Source: Solibacillus merdavium (GTDB lineage Bacteria > Bacillota > Bacilli > Bacillales_A > Planococcaceae). From it: 64,000 nt of DNA. The stretch is from assembly GCF_014836935.1 (NCBI RefSeq), contig NZ_JACSPW010000001.1:554857-618856 (forward strand), in the 5' to 3' direction. Below, piece after piece: positions 8,973 to 17,500 of this stretch. The notes beneath the pieces are model-generated. The model was not told the origin of the DNA and searched no databases. It saw nothing but the letters and a program-made list of their open reading frames with translations. Each line of letters begins with the position of its first letter. The first letter of the stretch is position 1. The position numbers and the translations under genes are program-made.

Positions 8973-10436
8973 TTATTGACCCGCTGAATCTAATGCGTCT
9001 AAATCTTCAATTGGTTTTGCGTTTTTCAGTACTTCGGCAGGGATTGTAATTGTTGTTGCTGCATTGAAGTCTGAATATTTTATTGTTGATTTACTTTCAA
9101 TATCCATAACAACACCTTCAATATTTATGCCCATTCCGAAGTCCATTACCATTTCTTCGATGTCAAAAGTTTTTTTGTTAATTTTAATTTCATAGTTGAA
9201 ATTACCGAACTTCATGTTTTTCATTTCAGCTAGAACTTCTTCATCCAATCCTAAGTTCATAGCAGATAACTGCTCTTCAACTAACGCGGTAAATTTATCA
9301 CCAGCTCCTGTTAATTTTAAAGTATAGTAATCTTCATTTTCTTGAATTGTGAAATGAGTAGCAAATTGTTGTAGCATTTTTAATTGATCCGCTGCATTAA
9401 TTTGTGTGCCGGATTGAGCTAATAACTCCTCATACATATCTGAAGGGAATTTCATCCAAGATTTTGTCGTTCCTTCGTACAAATACATGCCATCTTTTTC
9501 AGTCATATACATTTTCAATGGCATTTCAATAGATTTTCCTGTCGTTGGATCAACCGTAGAGATTGTACCATCAGCAAAGAACTGCATAGGTTTGTTGACA
9601 ATCGACATATCCATTTTTGTGTTAGTATCGATTTTAATTTGTTCTTCGCCTTCTTCGATTTCCATCGATTGTGTCATTGTCATTGTAGCCTTCATGCTAG
9701 TTGTAGTTTGCTGTTTTTCAATAGCCTTTGTAAAAACAGTTTCTAATAGCGCTGTATCTTGAGAAGTTGTTGAAGGTTGTTCTTCTTTTGGTTCAGTTGG
9801 CTCAACAGTTTCTGTATCTTCTTCTATAAGTTCGTTCATTACATTGAAAATAACAGTTGCTAGCTGACCGCGTGTAATAGAGTTCTCAACACCAAATTCC
9901 GTGTCACTTACACCGTTTATAATACCATATTCATATAATGCTGATACGTAATAATAGTATTCATTGTCTTCTGGTACATCATCAAATGAGCTACCCTCTT
10001 CAGCTTCTAATTCTAATACTTGTGCAAGCATATAGGCGAATTCGCCACGTGTAATTGTTTCGTTTGGCTCGACTGTGTTATCTTCATAAATTTCGATTGC
10101 ATCAAACGCTGCTAATGCTGCAATAGGACCGTAATATTGGTGGGATACTGGGATGTCTGCGAATTTCGGATTTACTACGTTTTTTGTATCAAGACCAAGT
10201 GCACCAGCAAGCATTTTCGCTGCTTGTCCACGTGTCACATCCTGAGCTGGTTTATATGTGCCATCTGAATAACCGCTAATAATTCCAGCTGCATGTAATT
10301 CTGTGATTGCCTTAAAATGTGCGTTATTCTCAGTCACATCTGTAAAAGCACCTGATGCTGAAGCTGGAGCTACCGCTACTGCAGTCGCTGCTAATGAGGC
10401 AACTGCTACTGTGTAAAATTTCTTTTTCATATTCAT
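8973..10436 (-). CDS. S-layer homology (SLH) domain surface protein
   Basis: Secreted 487-aa protein. A signal peptide (about 1-28, cleavage near ASA-SG) is followed by three SLH domains (about 30-75, 90-135, 148-195; motifs FTDV, GIISGYSDGTYKPAQDVTRGQAA, GVSDTEFGVENSITRGQLA). These anchor proteins to pyruvylated secondary cell-wall polymer. A Glu/Thr/Pro-rich linker (about 200-228) and a 250-residue C-terminal domain follow. That domain has repeated IEGV/MDIES-type segments reminiscent of LppX/LolA-like lipoprotein folds (DUF6612 type), with no known activity that I can assign. ATG 10436 is 4 bases from AGGAGG; ATG 10430 is an alternative. Confidence 0.88.
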   Translation of the reverse strand: MNMKKKFYTVAVASLAATAVAVAPASASGAFTDVTENNAHFKAITELHAAGIISGYSDGTYKPAQDVTRGQAAKMLAGALGLDTKNVVNPKFADIPVSHQYYGPIAALAAFDAIEIYEDNTVEPNETITRGEFAYMLAQVLELEAEEGSSFDDVPEDNEYYYYVSALYEYGIINGVSDTEFGVENSITRGQLATVIFNVMNELIEEDTETVEPTEPKEEQPSTTSQDTALLETVFTKAIEKQQTTTSMKATMTMTQSMEIEEGEEQIKIDTNTKMDMSIVNKPMQFFADGTISTVDPTTGKSIEMPLKMYMTEKDGMYLYEGTTKSWMKFPSDMYEELLAQSGTQINAADQLKMLQQFATHFTIQENEDYYTLKLTGAGDKFTALVEEQLSAMNLGLDEEVLAEMKNMKFGNFNYEIKINKKTFDIEEMVMDFGMGINIEGVVMDIESKSTIKYSDFNAATTITIPAEVLKNAKPIEDLDALDSAGQ

Positions 10437-10691
10437 ATATCCTCCTAGAATCTATTGTGCCTCAGCCGAACTACACATAAATTATGCATAAGCTGCTAAA
10501 GGCTTTATCTAAATTCATTTGCTGTTTTGAGCAGCAAGCGAATTCGAAACAAAGTAAGTCGTAAACGTCAGGAAAGATAAATATCTCTCAAACTTCAGTG
10601 ACGGTCCGATTTGGTTGTTTTATATAGTTGAAAGGAGAAGGGATGTACTGTTTTCAGCTATCCTCTTCTTTTACTTATTCAGTCGAAATCC

Positions 10692-10721
10692 ACTATAAAG
10701 TATTTTACATAATTTTTTCAA
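10692..10721 (-). promoter_or_regulatory. Probable sigma-A promoter of the SLH gene
   Basis: On the minus strand, TTGAAA (10716-10721) and TATAGT (10692-10697) are separated by 18 bases. This implies a leader of roughly 250 nt before the SLH start. Long leaders are common for abundant S-layer mRNAs (inference). Confidence 0.5.
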
Positions 10722-11058
10722 ATAAATCCATAATTATCTAATTTTTATCTTTTAAGTATCTGCTGATAAAGAAATAAGAAAATTAAATATGAAGTTCATT
10801 CAATAACGAGGAACTATAGTCAGAATTACATAGGCGCTTTGTATAGCTGCGTAATTCGGTTGGGGAATCATGTAATCCTAACGGAAATTAGATTTTTAAA
10901 GAGTGACCCGCTTATTGAATAGGTATCCAAAATTGCCGTACTGTTAATTATTCTATTATATCGGCGCTATTGTATTACTAATTAATGGTAATTTACATCA
11001 AGTTCACATAAATGAGCGAATATTCGAATTCTGAGATTAATTTGTTCTAATATTCATA
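10722..11058. other. Intergenic stretch between SLH gene and glnR
   Basis: No supported gene. Short frames here lack coding character, and I see no RNA motif. Confidence 0.45.
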
Positions 11059-11110
11059 TGTTAGTTTTTATAACATTGAATTGACAAAGTACCTAACATT
11101 GATTTAAAGT
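11059..11110 (+). promoter_or_regulatory. glnRA promoter with two GlnR/TnrA boxes
   Basis: Box 1, TGTTA-N7-TAACA at 11059-11075, fits the GlnR/TnrA consensus TGTNA-N7-TNACA exactly. Box 2, TGACA-N7-TAACA at 11082-11098, has one mismatch and overlaps the -35 TTGACA (11081-11086). A weak -10 TAAAGT lies at 11105-11110. Box centres are 23 bases apart. This is the layout known for B. subtilis glnRA, where feedback-inhibited GlnA stabilises GlnR binding. Confidence 0.88.
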
Positions 11111-11135
11111 TAAATCAAGAAAGGGAGGCGAGAGG

Positions 11136-11522
11136 ATGAGTCGAGAATTTCGAAGAGCGATGCCGTTATTGCCGATTAGCATGGTTATGCAACTAACCGA
11201 CTTAACGGCAAGACAAATCCGTTACTATGAAGAACATGAACTAATCGTCCCTGCCAGATCAGAAGGAAATAGGAGAATGTTTTCTTTAGATGATATTGAT
11301 GCCCTATTGGAAATCAGAGAGTTACTTGACCAGGGTATTAATATGGCAGGTATAAAAAAGGTATTTGCCATGCGGACGAAAGACTATGTTACGAATACTG
11401 ACATTGTGCGAATGTCCGATACAGAACTAAGGGCAATACTGCGTGAAGAAATGCAACAAGCTCAGCGAATGCAAAAAACTTCGCTACGACAAGGCGACTT
11501 ATCGCGTTTCTTTCAATTCTAA
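11136..11522 (+). CDS. glnR: Nitrogen repressor GlnR (MerR family)
   Basis: 128-aa MerR-type regulator. The winged helix-turn-helix (about 14-75) includes [22 protein letters not shown], and the short C-terminal tail ends in the RQGDLSRFF region that in GlnR senses glutamine synthetase. It represses glnRA and other nitrogen genes under nitrogen excess. It is first in the glnRA operon, 36 bases before glnA, and has its own boxes upstream. The start follows AAGGGAGG. Confidence 0.95.
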   Translation: MSREFRRAMPLLPISMVMQLTDLTARQIRYYEEHELIVPARSEGNRRMFSLDDIDALLEIRELLDQGINMAGIKKVFAMRTKDYVTNTDIVRMSDTELRAILREEMQQAQRMQKTSLRQGDLSRFFQF

Positions 11523-11558
11523 AAAAAGATAAAAACATAATTAGGGGAGTGTTGAATA

Positions 11559-12917
11559 ATGGCAAATACAGTTATTAATAAAGCGGGCAAAGCAACTAAA
11601 GAGAGTATCAAAAAAATTGTGGCTGACAAGAATGTGAAGTTTATTCGTCTACAATTTACGGATATTTTAGGTACAATTAAAAATGTTGAAATTCCAGTAA
11701 GTCAATTAGATAAAGCTTTAGATAATAAGATGATGTTTGATGGATCTTCAATTGAAGGATTCGTTCGTATTGAAGAATCTGACATGTATTTACGTCCTGA
11801 TTTAGATACTTTCATGATTTTCCCTTGGACGGCTGAAAAAGGTAAAGTAGCTCGTTTAATTTGTGATATCGCACGACCGGACGGCTCACCTTTTGAAGGA
11901 GATCCCCGTTCAAACTTAAAACGTATGTTAAAGGAAATGGAAGAGCTTGGATTCACAGGCTTCAACTTAGGGCCGGAACCAGAATTCTTCTTATTTAAAC
12001 TAGATGAAAAAGGTAATCCAACATTGGAACTTAATGATGACGGTGGCTACTTCGATTTAGCGCCAACTGATCTAGGTGAAAACTGTCGTCGTGATATTGT
12101 GCTTGAGCTTGAAGAAATGGGCTTTGAAGTAGAAGCATCTCACCATGAGGTAGCGCCTGGTCAGCACGAAATCGATTTTAAATACGCTAATGCGATCGAA
12201 GCGTGTGATAACATCCAAACGTTCAAGTTAGTTGTAAAAACAATTGCACGTAAACACGGCTTACATGCAACATTTATGCCAAAACCGTTATTTGGTGTAA
12301 ACGGTTCAGGCATGCACTTCAACTTATCGTTATTCCAAGGCGACAAAAATGCGTTCTGGGATGAAGGGGCAGATTTACAGTTATCAAAAACGGCTAAGCA
12401 CTTCTTAGCGGGTGTATTAAAGCATGTTCAAGGTTTCACTGCAGTAACTAATCCAACTGTAAACTCATATAAACGTTTAGTACCTGGCTATGAAGCACCT
12501 TGCTATGTTGCATGGTCACCGAAAAACCGTTCACCATTAGTACGTATTCCAGAATCTCGTGGTCTATCAACTCGTATTGAACTACGCTCAGTAGATCCAT
12601 CAGCAAACCCATACTTAGCAATGGCAGTTATTTTAGCGGCAGGTTTAGATGGCGTGAAAAACGAAATCGAACCACCAGCACCAGTGGACCGCAACATATA
12701 TGTAATGAATGCACAGGAGCGTGCGGCAAACGGCATTGATAGCTTACCAGGTTCTTTAGATGCAGCATTAGCGACTTTAGCTAAAGATGAAGTCATTATA
12801 AACGCATTAGGCGAGCACATTTACGCTAACTTTAAAGAGGCGAAAGAAGTAGAGTTCGATATGTTCCGCACATCTGTGCATCAGTGGGAACGCGATCAAT
12901 ATATGAAAATGTACTAA
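11559..12917 (+). CDS. glnA: Glutamine synthetase type I (GlnA)
   Basis: 452-aa GSI-alpha enzyme that condenses glutamate and ammonia with ATP to glutamine. The beta-grasp domain ([20 protein letters not shown]) and catalytic domain with [44 protein letters not shown] and [13 protein letters not shown] are all intact. The adenylylation-site sequence of proteobacterial enzymes is absent, as expected for a feedback-inhibited Gram-positive enzyme. A mobile element is inserted just downstream, and a decayed copy of this gene's last 54 bases lies at its far end. Confidence 0.97.
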   Translation: MANTVINKAGKATKESIKKIVADKNVKFIRLQFTDILGTIKNVEIPVSQLDKALDNKMMFDGSSIEGFVRIEESDMYLRPDLDTFMIFPWTAEKGKVARLICDIARPDGSPFEGDPRSNLKRMLKEMEELGFTGFNLGPEPEFFLFKLDEKGNPTLELNDDGGYFDLAPTDLGENCRRDIVLELEEMGFEVEASHHEVAPGQHEIDFKYANAIEACDNIQTFKLVVKTIARKHGLHATFMPKPLFGVNGSGMHFNLSLFQGDKNAFWDEGADLQLSKTAKHFLAGVLKHVQGFTAVTNPTVNSYKRLVPGYEAPCYVAWSPKNRSPLVRIPESRGLSTRIELRSVDPSANPYLAMAVILAAGLDGVKNEIEPPAPVDRNIYVMNAQERAANGIDSLPGSLDAALATLAKDEVIINALGEHIYANFKEAKEVEFDMFRTSVHQWERDQYMKMY

Positions 12918-12956
12918 GAGGAAAGCGTTGGGGCTATAGGCTCCAACGCTTTTTTA
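12864..12956 (+). repeat. Left flank of the glnA-tail duplication (attL-like)
   Basis: The last 54 bases of glnA, its stop and the terminator form a segment repeated at 20718-20810. By eye the copies differ by about ten substitutions and one single-base gap. The left copy is the intact one. The 7.8 kb between the copies carries integrase and phage remnants, so this is read as the left attachment end. Confidence 0.8.
12922..12956 (+). terminator. glnA terminator
   Basis: Stem AAAGCGTTGG/CCAACGCTTT (12922-12931, 12943-12952), followed by T-rich sequence. Confidence 0.88.
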
Positions 12957-12962
12957 TTTTTG

Positions 12963-13023
12963 TTGCCCACAAGCTGATTTTTGATTGCCCACATTTTGCC
13001 CACAAACTTTTTTATTGCCCCAA
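12963..13023. repeat. Integrase arm-site-like direct repeats, left end
   Basis: TTGCCCACA occurs at 12963, 12985 and 12996, with a variant TTGCCCCAA at 13015. The same word reappears at 20578-20613 just inside the right end. Repeats of this kind at both ends are typical of arm-type sites bound by tyrosine integrases. Confidence 0.6.
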
Positions 13024-13059
13024 TTTTTCCATGTATTCATCAAAATTATGAAGGGTATT

Positions 13060-13440
13060 TTATGCATGTTTATGCGATATGTGCGCATAAGTATTAATCG
13101 TGGTAGTAGCAGATTCATGACCTAATCTGTCAGCAATCGATTTCATATCCCATCTAGCCTCAATAAGCATTGCCACATGCGTATGACGGGTAGAGTGAAT
13201 CGGAATTGGCTCAAGTTCTAAATGTTCTTGAGCAGATTTAAAGGCGTTCCAGAGGGTTGATTTTGAAATTGGGTTTCCATCATCACGACCAAACACAAGG
13301 TTTAGTTCATGATTATAAAGACTACCGACAAGCATCTTCTGTTCGGTACGATACTTTACATATGTTTTGAGTTTTTGCATATATTTTGGACGCATTTTGA
13401 TGATGCGGGTAGAGGAATAGGTTTTCGGATCACCGAGGAG
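13060..13440 (-). pseudogene. Truncated tyrosine recombinase (integrase) fragment
   Basis: Only the C-terminal catalytic part survives. The HSTRHTH box (H-x-x-R), the LGHESATTTINTYAHI segment with the second histidine and the nucleophilic tyrosine are visible. The frame can be read back to GDPKTYSSTRIIK near 13435 and then loses similarity before a stop at 13465-13467. The N-terminal DNA-binding domain and the first catalytic arginine box are missing, so it should be inactive. The longest open part from an ATG is 13060-13395 (111 aa). Confidence 0.85.
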
Positions 13441-13568
13441 AGCTAATTGAATATGCTCACAAGGTTAATAAAGTAGAAGAGGATAAAGGTCTTATTACAG
13501 TCCGTGAAATCCTTGAGAAACATTGGAAAGGTGAACCGTTTATCGCAGTTACAACAGGTAGTTACTAG
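13440..13568 (+). pseudogene. C-terminal gene remnant, unknown
   Basis: About 42 codons read as coding-like sequence (ELIEYAHKVNKVEEDKG ... EKHWKGEPFIAVTTGSY) and end at TAG 13566-13568. They begin abruptly where the integrase fragment ends on the other strand, so this looks like the tail of a phage or plasmid gene fused at a deletion junction. There is no start codon and no family that I recognise. Confidence 0.4.
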
Positions 13569-13593
13569 GTAATCCGGAAAAAGGGTGATAAAT

Positions 13594-13889
13594 ATGGCGG
13601 CAGAAGTAGAGGAAATCGTGAAAGTTGGTCGTGAGTACTTTGTTTAATCGATTTTGAAAGCGAAGAACCATCCTTCTATTACAATTCACTTAATGAAAGT
13701 TTCGAGCGTAATTTTAGCAATTAATGCGCTTATTGGAGTAGGGAATAATGCGAAGTCAAAGAAAGTGAAGTAAATATCGTTGGTTTGGAGATTGTAAAAG
13801 GGACAATGGATGTTCCAAGAGATTTATTAATTGATTCTATTATAGAAACTTTTGATGAACTTGGCTTAATTAAAAATAAAGATAGATAG
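13594..13889 (+). pseudogene. Broken small phage/plasmid gene
   Basis: ATG 13594 follows AAGGGTG and encodes MAAEVEEIVKVGREYFV before TAA 13645-13647. The frame starting at 13647 continues with IDFESEEPSFYYNSLNESF, is broken by two in-frame TAA codons, then reads EVKESEVNIVGLEIVKG ... LGLIKNKDR to TAG 13887-13889. This fits a gene of about 100 codons with one frameshift and two nonsense mutations. Family unknown. Confidence 0.45.
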
Positions 13890-13913
13890 GTGAAATGTTT
13901 TTGATATAGAAAA

Positions 13914-13937
13914 AAGCTACGGTTGCAACCGTAGCTT
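13914..13937 (-). terminator. Palindromic hairpin, terminator-like on the minus strand
   Basis: GCTACGG/CCGTAGC stem with a 6-base loop, followed by six T residues on the minus strand. No minus-strand gene ends here now, so it may be left from a deleted gene. Confidence 0.5.
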
Positions 13938-13993
13938 GGATTTAGACCAGCCCTTTGATCTGTACAATAATATTATATCAGAGGGGTGTCTAT

Positions 13994-14191
13994 ATGAGAA
14001 TGCAAGATTTGGAAATAAATGTTGAAGGGAGACTTTTGGTTGATATAATGGAGTTAGCTGACAGTTGTGTGATTATTATGTCACAAGGTAAAGCCAAAGT
14101 CGCCGAACTCCCTGCATTTGCCGAAACTAAAATAGTTACACATCAAGGGCAGGTGAAAAGAGTTAGATGGGAAGAGGGTGAAGAGTTTTGA
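13994..14191 (+). CDS. xtrA: XtrA/YqaO family phage protein
   Basis: 65-aa protein with the family's C-terminal signature (GKAKVAELPAFAETKIVTHQ, then GQVKRVRWEEGEEF), found in PBSX-type and skin-type prophages of Bacillus. Function unknown. ATG 13994 follows GAGGGGTG at 13981-13988; an upstream in-frame ATG at 13955 lacks a ribosome site. The stop overlaps the next gene's TTG start, suggesting coupling. It is one of the few intact phage genes left in the element. Confidence 0.7.
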   Translation: MRMQDLEINVEGRLLVDIMELADSCVIIMSQGKAKVAELPAFAETKIVTHQGQVKRVRWEEGEEF

Positions 14192-14853
14192 TAATAAATA
14201 AATTTTTATTACTTATTTGTTTGGTTTTACTTATTTGTATATTTATCGCGCAAATTGTACATTATTATTTCGATAGAGAAGAAATAAATTTTAATGAGGA
14301 TTTACAAAATCAAATAAAAGGATTAAAAAATAAAAAAATAAGTGTAAGTAAATATTGGGAACTAATAACTAAAATCGATGGCTTAAAAGGGAGTTTGAAT
14401 AATAAATTAGAGAAATTAGATTATTTAAATAACTATCACGAAGAAAAAGAGCTTATATATATGAAAAATATTTTGGAGAAGCAAGTTTCATTCAATATAT
14501 TTTTACAAACCTTGTCTATTTCATTTTTTATTGCCTTTTTTACAGTTGGGTCTACATTAATTTTTAACTTTACAAATCAAGTAGGTACTGCATTAAATGA
14601 ATATACTAATGAAACATTGGAAACTTTTAATTCAGATGAGATGGTAGGAGATAAAGAAAAATACTTTGAAAAATTAAATCAAAGTATGGATATTAAAATA
14701 GATACTATCAAGAGTATGTTTAACTATGGTTTAATAGGAATATCTATTTTTATTATTATATTTTTAATTTATAAAGCTTACTATGATAATAAAATTTCAA
14801 AAGTAAAAGAATATCTTTCTTGGGTTGAATATCTAATCGAAACCAAAAAATGA
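14188..14853 (+). CDS. Membrane protein of unknown function
   Basis: 221 aa with an N-terminal TM helix (about 2-25), a charged, probably helical segment (about 30-95), and two more TM helices (about 103-126 and 178-197). TTG start, overlapping the XtrA stop and preceded by GAGGGTGAAGAG. Strongly AT-rich, as expected for transferred DNA. No family recognised; the layout (helix, coiled segment, paired helices) would suit a membrane-associated phage or defence accessory protein, but nothing shows this directly. Confidence 0.6.
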   Translation: MIINKFLLLICLVLLICIFIAQIVHYYFDREEINFNEDLQNQIKGLKNKKISVSKYWELITKIDGLKGSLNNKLEKLDYLNNYHEEKELIYMKNILEKQVSFNIFLQTLSISFFIAFFTVGSTLIFNFTNQVGTALNEYTNETLETFNSDEMVGDKEKYFEKLNQSMDIKIDTIKSMFNYGLIGISIFIIIFLIYKAYYDNKISKVKEYLSWVEYLIETKK

Positions 14854-14893
14854 TTTTTGATATATTTTAATATAAAGGCCTACCAGTCATCTG

Positions 14894-14948
14894 GAGGACA
14901 ACGATTGATAGCAGTGTACAGCTGCATCTTTTGTTGTCCTCTTTTTTA
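14894..14948 (+). terminator. Terminator with long loop
   Basis: Stem GAGGACAAC/GTTGTCCTC (14894-14902, 14933-14941) and TTTTTTATT. The 30-base loop holds a smaller GCAG/CTGC stem. Confidence 0.7.
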
Positions 14949-15006
14949 TTGTACGAAATTCAAATTGACATAGCTATTCCATTTCAGAATAAAGGGGTGA
15001 ATGAAT

Positions 15007-15183
15007 TTGAGAACGATTCAATCAGAATTTAAAAGACAAAGCATTACAAAGCAAAAGAATACAACTTCATGGGTGAAGCAGCCAAAGGAAAAAGAGCAGT
15101 TAAGCAAGTGGGAACTTGAAGAATTGATGGTTGTTAGGCGGGACACATACAAACGAGCCGGCAGTGTAATTCGCAGAAGATAA
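15007..15183 (+). CDS. Small basic phage-type protein
   Basis: 58 aa, rich in Lys, Arg, Gln and Glu, with no membrane segment. AAAGGGG at 14991-14997 is 9 bases before TTG 15007; ATG 15001 (60 aa) is an alternative only 3 bases from it. It lies 11 bases before the ArpU-like remnant and is probably co-transcribed. Proteins of this kind precede arpU in many Bacillus prophages, but I cannot name the family. Confidence 0.5.
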   Translation: MRTIQSEFKRQSITKQKNTTSWVKQPKEKEQLSKWELEELMVVRRDTYKRAGSVIRRR

Positions 15184-15194
15184 GGAGTGGAATA

Positions 15195-15494
15195 ATGATG
15201 GAAATGTTAAAAAATATAGACGGGAAAGCAACGCAAAAAGCAATTGAGAAAGTATTAAGGCAATACCGCACATATCAGTTGACTACACCAGAAGAGTTAT
15301 TGCCAACGATTACTCCTAAATATACTTTAGAGATGACTTCATTTGATGGAGGTGTGAATTCAAAAGTTGAAAATGCTGCTATTAGAAACGTGGAACATTA
15401 TAGGCAAGCAGAAAAGTTTTTTACTCGTTTTAATCATGGATTTTATAAGCTAACAAAAAAAGAACGTCAATTGATCATTAACGGGTTCGGTTGA
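15195..15494 (+). pseudogene. ArpU family phage late regulator, C-terminally truncated
   Basis: 99 residues match the start of ArpU-type transcriptional activators (KATQKAIEKVLRQYRTYQL near the N-terminus, then AAIRNVEHYRQ and LTKKERQLII). Family members usually run about 130-150 residues and end in a helix-turn-helix that is absent here. The frame stops at TGA 15492-15494 right after IINGFG, and I see no continuation in the other frames, so the DNA-binding half has been lost. Confidence 0.65.
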
Positions 15495-15580
15495 TGGGGA
15501 GAAAGATTCTAAAAACAATGAAAATGACACTCTGATTAGCATTAAATTTAGACAGTAAATTCTCTATGTAAATGACGATT

Positions 15581-15612
15581 AAAAACGCTCAAATTATTTC
15601 TGAGCGTTTTTT
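15581..15612 (+). terminator. Terminator in the element
   Basis: AAAAACGCTCA/TGAGCGTTTTT stem (15581-15591, 15601-15611). Confidence 0.8.
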
Positions 15613-15923
15613 GATGAAATATTATACTCTAATTAAGGTTACTTCTGAAAAATGCAAAGTTACAACTATAAGAATATACACGATTTTATTCAGTAACAAC
15701 AATGACGCAGCACTATCTGAAACACGCTCAAACTGTTGCTAAAACTACATTTGTAGAAACTTGCATAAGATCGCGTATAAATAATGTTCCATTTAAAACC
15801 ACAAACGTTGATTTCACAACATTCGTGGCATTTTAGCGTATGCCCAAACTTTGATTTGGGGACGTTATTTTCGTTTTTTTGAGTAATGTATACATGAAGC
15901 AGAACTTTCCAATTTTTAAATAA
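15613..15923. other. Gene-free stretch with a degenerate repeat copy
   Basis: No coding frame is supported. Bases about 15790-15865 share a recognisable but diverged pattern with about 21300-21375 (AACGTT-N-ATTT, a CGTG block, then CCCAAA-CTTTGATTT), so one repeat copy lies inside the element and one outside. Confidence 0.4.
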
Positions 15924-16214
15924 TTAAGCTTCGCTAATTCCCATGGCTAATAATAATAGAAAAGCAAAAAATAAAACCGCTAGATTTGCGATTAACCCAA
16001 TCAATCCAATTAATAATTTGCTAATACGTCCTTTAGACATCCATGAAGATATTACAGCTAGTATAATACCTATAATTGATAAAATGCTATAAATAGTAAT
16101 TAAAAGGTAAATATCAGCATTGGGTCCTCTTTCTGTATAGAAAAAAATAATACTTACTATCACAGGCAATATAGATAAAATCCCTAAAATTGTCGTTACC
16201 TTACTTTTATTCAA
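15924..16214 (-). CDS. Small membrane protein
   Basis: 96 aa with three TM helices (about 7-27, 38-60, 66-90), no charged catalytic motif and no recognised family. The frame extends to ATG 16232, but GGGAGGGG falls inside that extension and sits 8 bases before TTG 16214, which is preferred. Stand-alone, divergent from the MerR gene. Confidence 0.55.
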   Translation of the reverse strand: MNKSKVTTILGILSILPVIVSIIFFYTERGPNADIYLLITIYSILSIIGIILAVISSWMSKGRISKLLIGLIGLIANLAVLFFAFLLLLAMGISEA

Positions 16215-16441
16215 AATCAATACCCCTCCCATGCCTATTGTAATTCAATATTCTATAAATACATAGTTATCCCCTTTAAAAACCTTCCCAAAGCGATGTT
16301 TGGTCGCTTTGTTTTGCTTAGCGTTGTAAATCCGTATAAATCTATCGGACTCTCATATTCCAGAAAAGATCAATTAAATGAAATAAGTATTGTTGAATTA
16401 ACGGGAATAGTGCGACAATATATCAATTTCAAATTTATCCC

Positions 16442-16472
16442 TTGAACCTCAAGTTACTTGAGGGTTTATAAT
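16442..16472 (+). promoter_or_regulatory. MerR-type promoter with 19-bp spacer and dyad
   Basis: TTGAAC (16442-16447) and TATAAT (16467-16472) are separated by 19 bases. The spacer region holds the inverted repeat CCTCAAG-TTA-CTTGAGG (16447-16463). This is the classic overlong promoter that MerR-family activators realign, located just upstream of a MerR gene, so autoregulation is likely. Confidence 0.85.
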
Positions 16473-16502
16473 GAACTTATACTTTTGTTGGGAGGAATTT
16501 TG

Positions 16503-17282
16503 ATGAATAACAATAACAAGTTTTCCGTTGGGGAGTTTTCAGAAAAAACAGGAATACCTATTCCTACTTTACATTACTATGATGAAATTGGTTTATTACG
16601 ACCAGAAAAGAATCCTTCTTCAGGGCATCGCATTTACAATTATCAAGATATTATAATATTACAAAAAATTCTAAGTTTAAAATTCCTAGGATATAGTCTG
16701 GATGAAATAAAAAATTTATTAAATAAAACAAGCTTTACAGTTGATTTAAATGAAAGCTTGTCTCTCCATTTGCAAGCTTTAGAAAAAGAGAAAATACAAA
16801 TCGAACAGTCAATGAAATCTATTAATAGAGTAATTAGGTTAATTGAGGAAGAGGGAACAGTGGATAGTAACTTAATACTTAACCTTATTCACAGTATGCG
16901 TACTGAACATATACAAAAAGAATGGATGGATCGCCATATGTTAACGGATGTCGTGGATGTCGTGGAAGAGTTAGAAAAGAAATCCGAAGAAGATAATTTC
17001 TCTTTAGATAAAACGATTTATCAAGTGTCTAAAGAAGTGAAACAATTATATGGTAAACCCGTAGAGGACCCGAAAGTACAACGAATGATTAAGAACTATG
17101 TAGAAGAATATTTTTCATTGCTTAGTGAGGATTTGATGCAAAAATTCGCTGATATGAATATAGAAGGAGAACTTGATTTTCAAGAATTTGAAAATATGAC
17201 ACCTTCTCCTTTTACAGAAGATGAACAAAAATGGTTTGATCAAGCGATAGATTATTATATTCAACAAGAAGAAATAGAATAG
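16503..17282 (+). CDS. MerR family transcriptional regulator with effector domain
   Basis: 259 aa. The N-terminal winged HTH (about 5-75: FSVGEFSEKTGIPIPTLHYYD, then LLRPEKNPSSGHRIY) is typical of MerR, followed by a coiled-coil dimerisation helix (about 82-115). The C-terminal domain of about 140 residues is all-helical and acidic, resembling TipAS-type ligand-binding domains in size and composition (tentative). No cysteine metal site is visible, so a small-molecule ligand is more likely than a metal. ATG 16503 follows GGAGGAATTT; the upstream in-frame start at 16458 overlaps the promoter. The controlled gene is not evident, and the gene may act mainly on itself. Confidence 0.78.
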   Translation: MNNNNKFSVGEFSEKTGIPIPTLHYYDEIGLLRPEKNPSSGHRIYNYQDIIILQKILSLKFLGYSLDEIKNLLNKTSFTVDLNESLSLHLQALEKEKIQIEQSMKSINRVIRLIEEEGTVDSNLILNLIHSMRTEHIQKEWMDRHMLTDVVDVVEELEKKSEEDNFSLDKTIYQVSKEVKQLYGKPVEDPKVQRMIKNYVEEYFSLLSEDLMQKFADMNIEGELDFQEFENMTPSPFTEDEQKWFDQAIDYYIQQEEIE

Positions 17283-17477
17283 ATATTAATGAGCTATACT
17301 CTAATTATATTCCAACTCCGTTCTTAAAATCGTATTTGAGAACATCTCTGGGCTTGAGATTATAAATAATTAAATTTGATGCCAACCTTATGCAACAATC
17401 GGGCGCTTTCCTGGAAAAAAGGAAGACCCTAAAGTGATTTTATAAGGGATTTAAGAGCAATAAGATAAAACAAAAAA
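17283..17477. other. Intergenic with partial copy of a dispersed repeat
   Basis: Near 17385-17425 the words CAACAATCGGGCGC and a TTTCCT/AGGAA mini-hairpin match the repeat at 18945-19015. No gene. Confidence 0.4.
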
Positions 17478-17500
17478 CCACTGAGATCATTCTTCAGTGG
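17478..17500 (-). terminator. Terminator of the ATT-start small gene
   Basis: CCACTGA/TCAGTGG stem (17478-17484, 17494-17500), followed on the minus strand by TTTTTTG. The hairpin overlaps the stop codon at 17487-17489. Confidence 0.75.

Noticed and set aside
10437..10640. Riboswitch in the SLH gene leader
   Set aside because: Checked for c-di-GMP, c-di-AMP and glycine-type core motifs; none matched.
10643..10745. Short + frame opening after AAAGGAGAAGGG upstream of the SLH gene
   Set aside because: Good ribosome-like site but only about 33 codons of non-coding character, lying antisense to the probable SLH leader and promoter.
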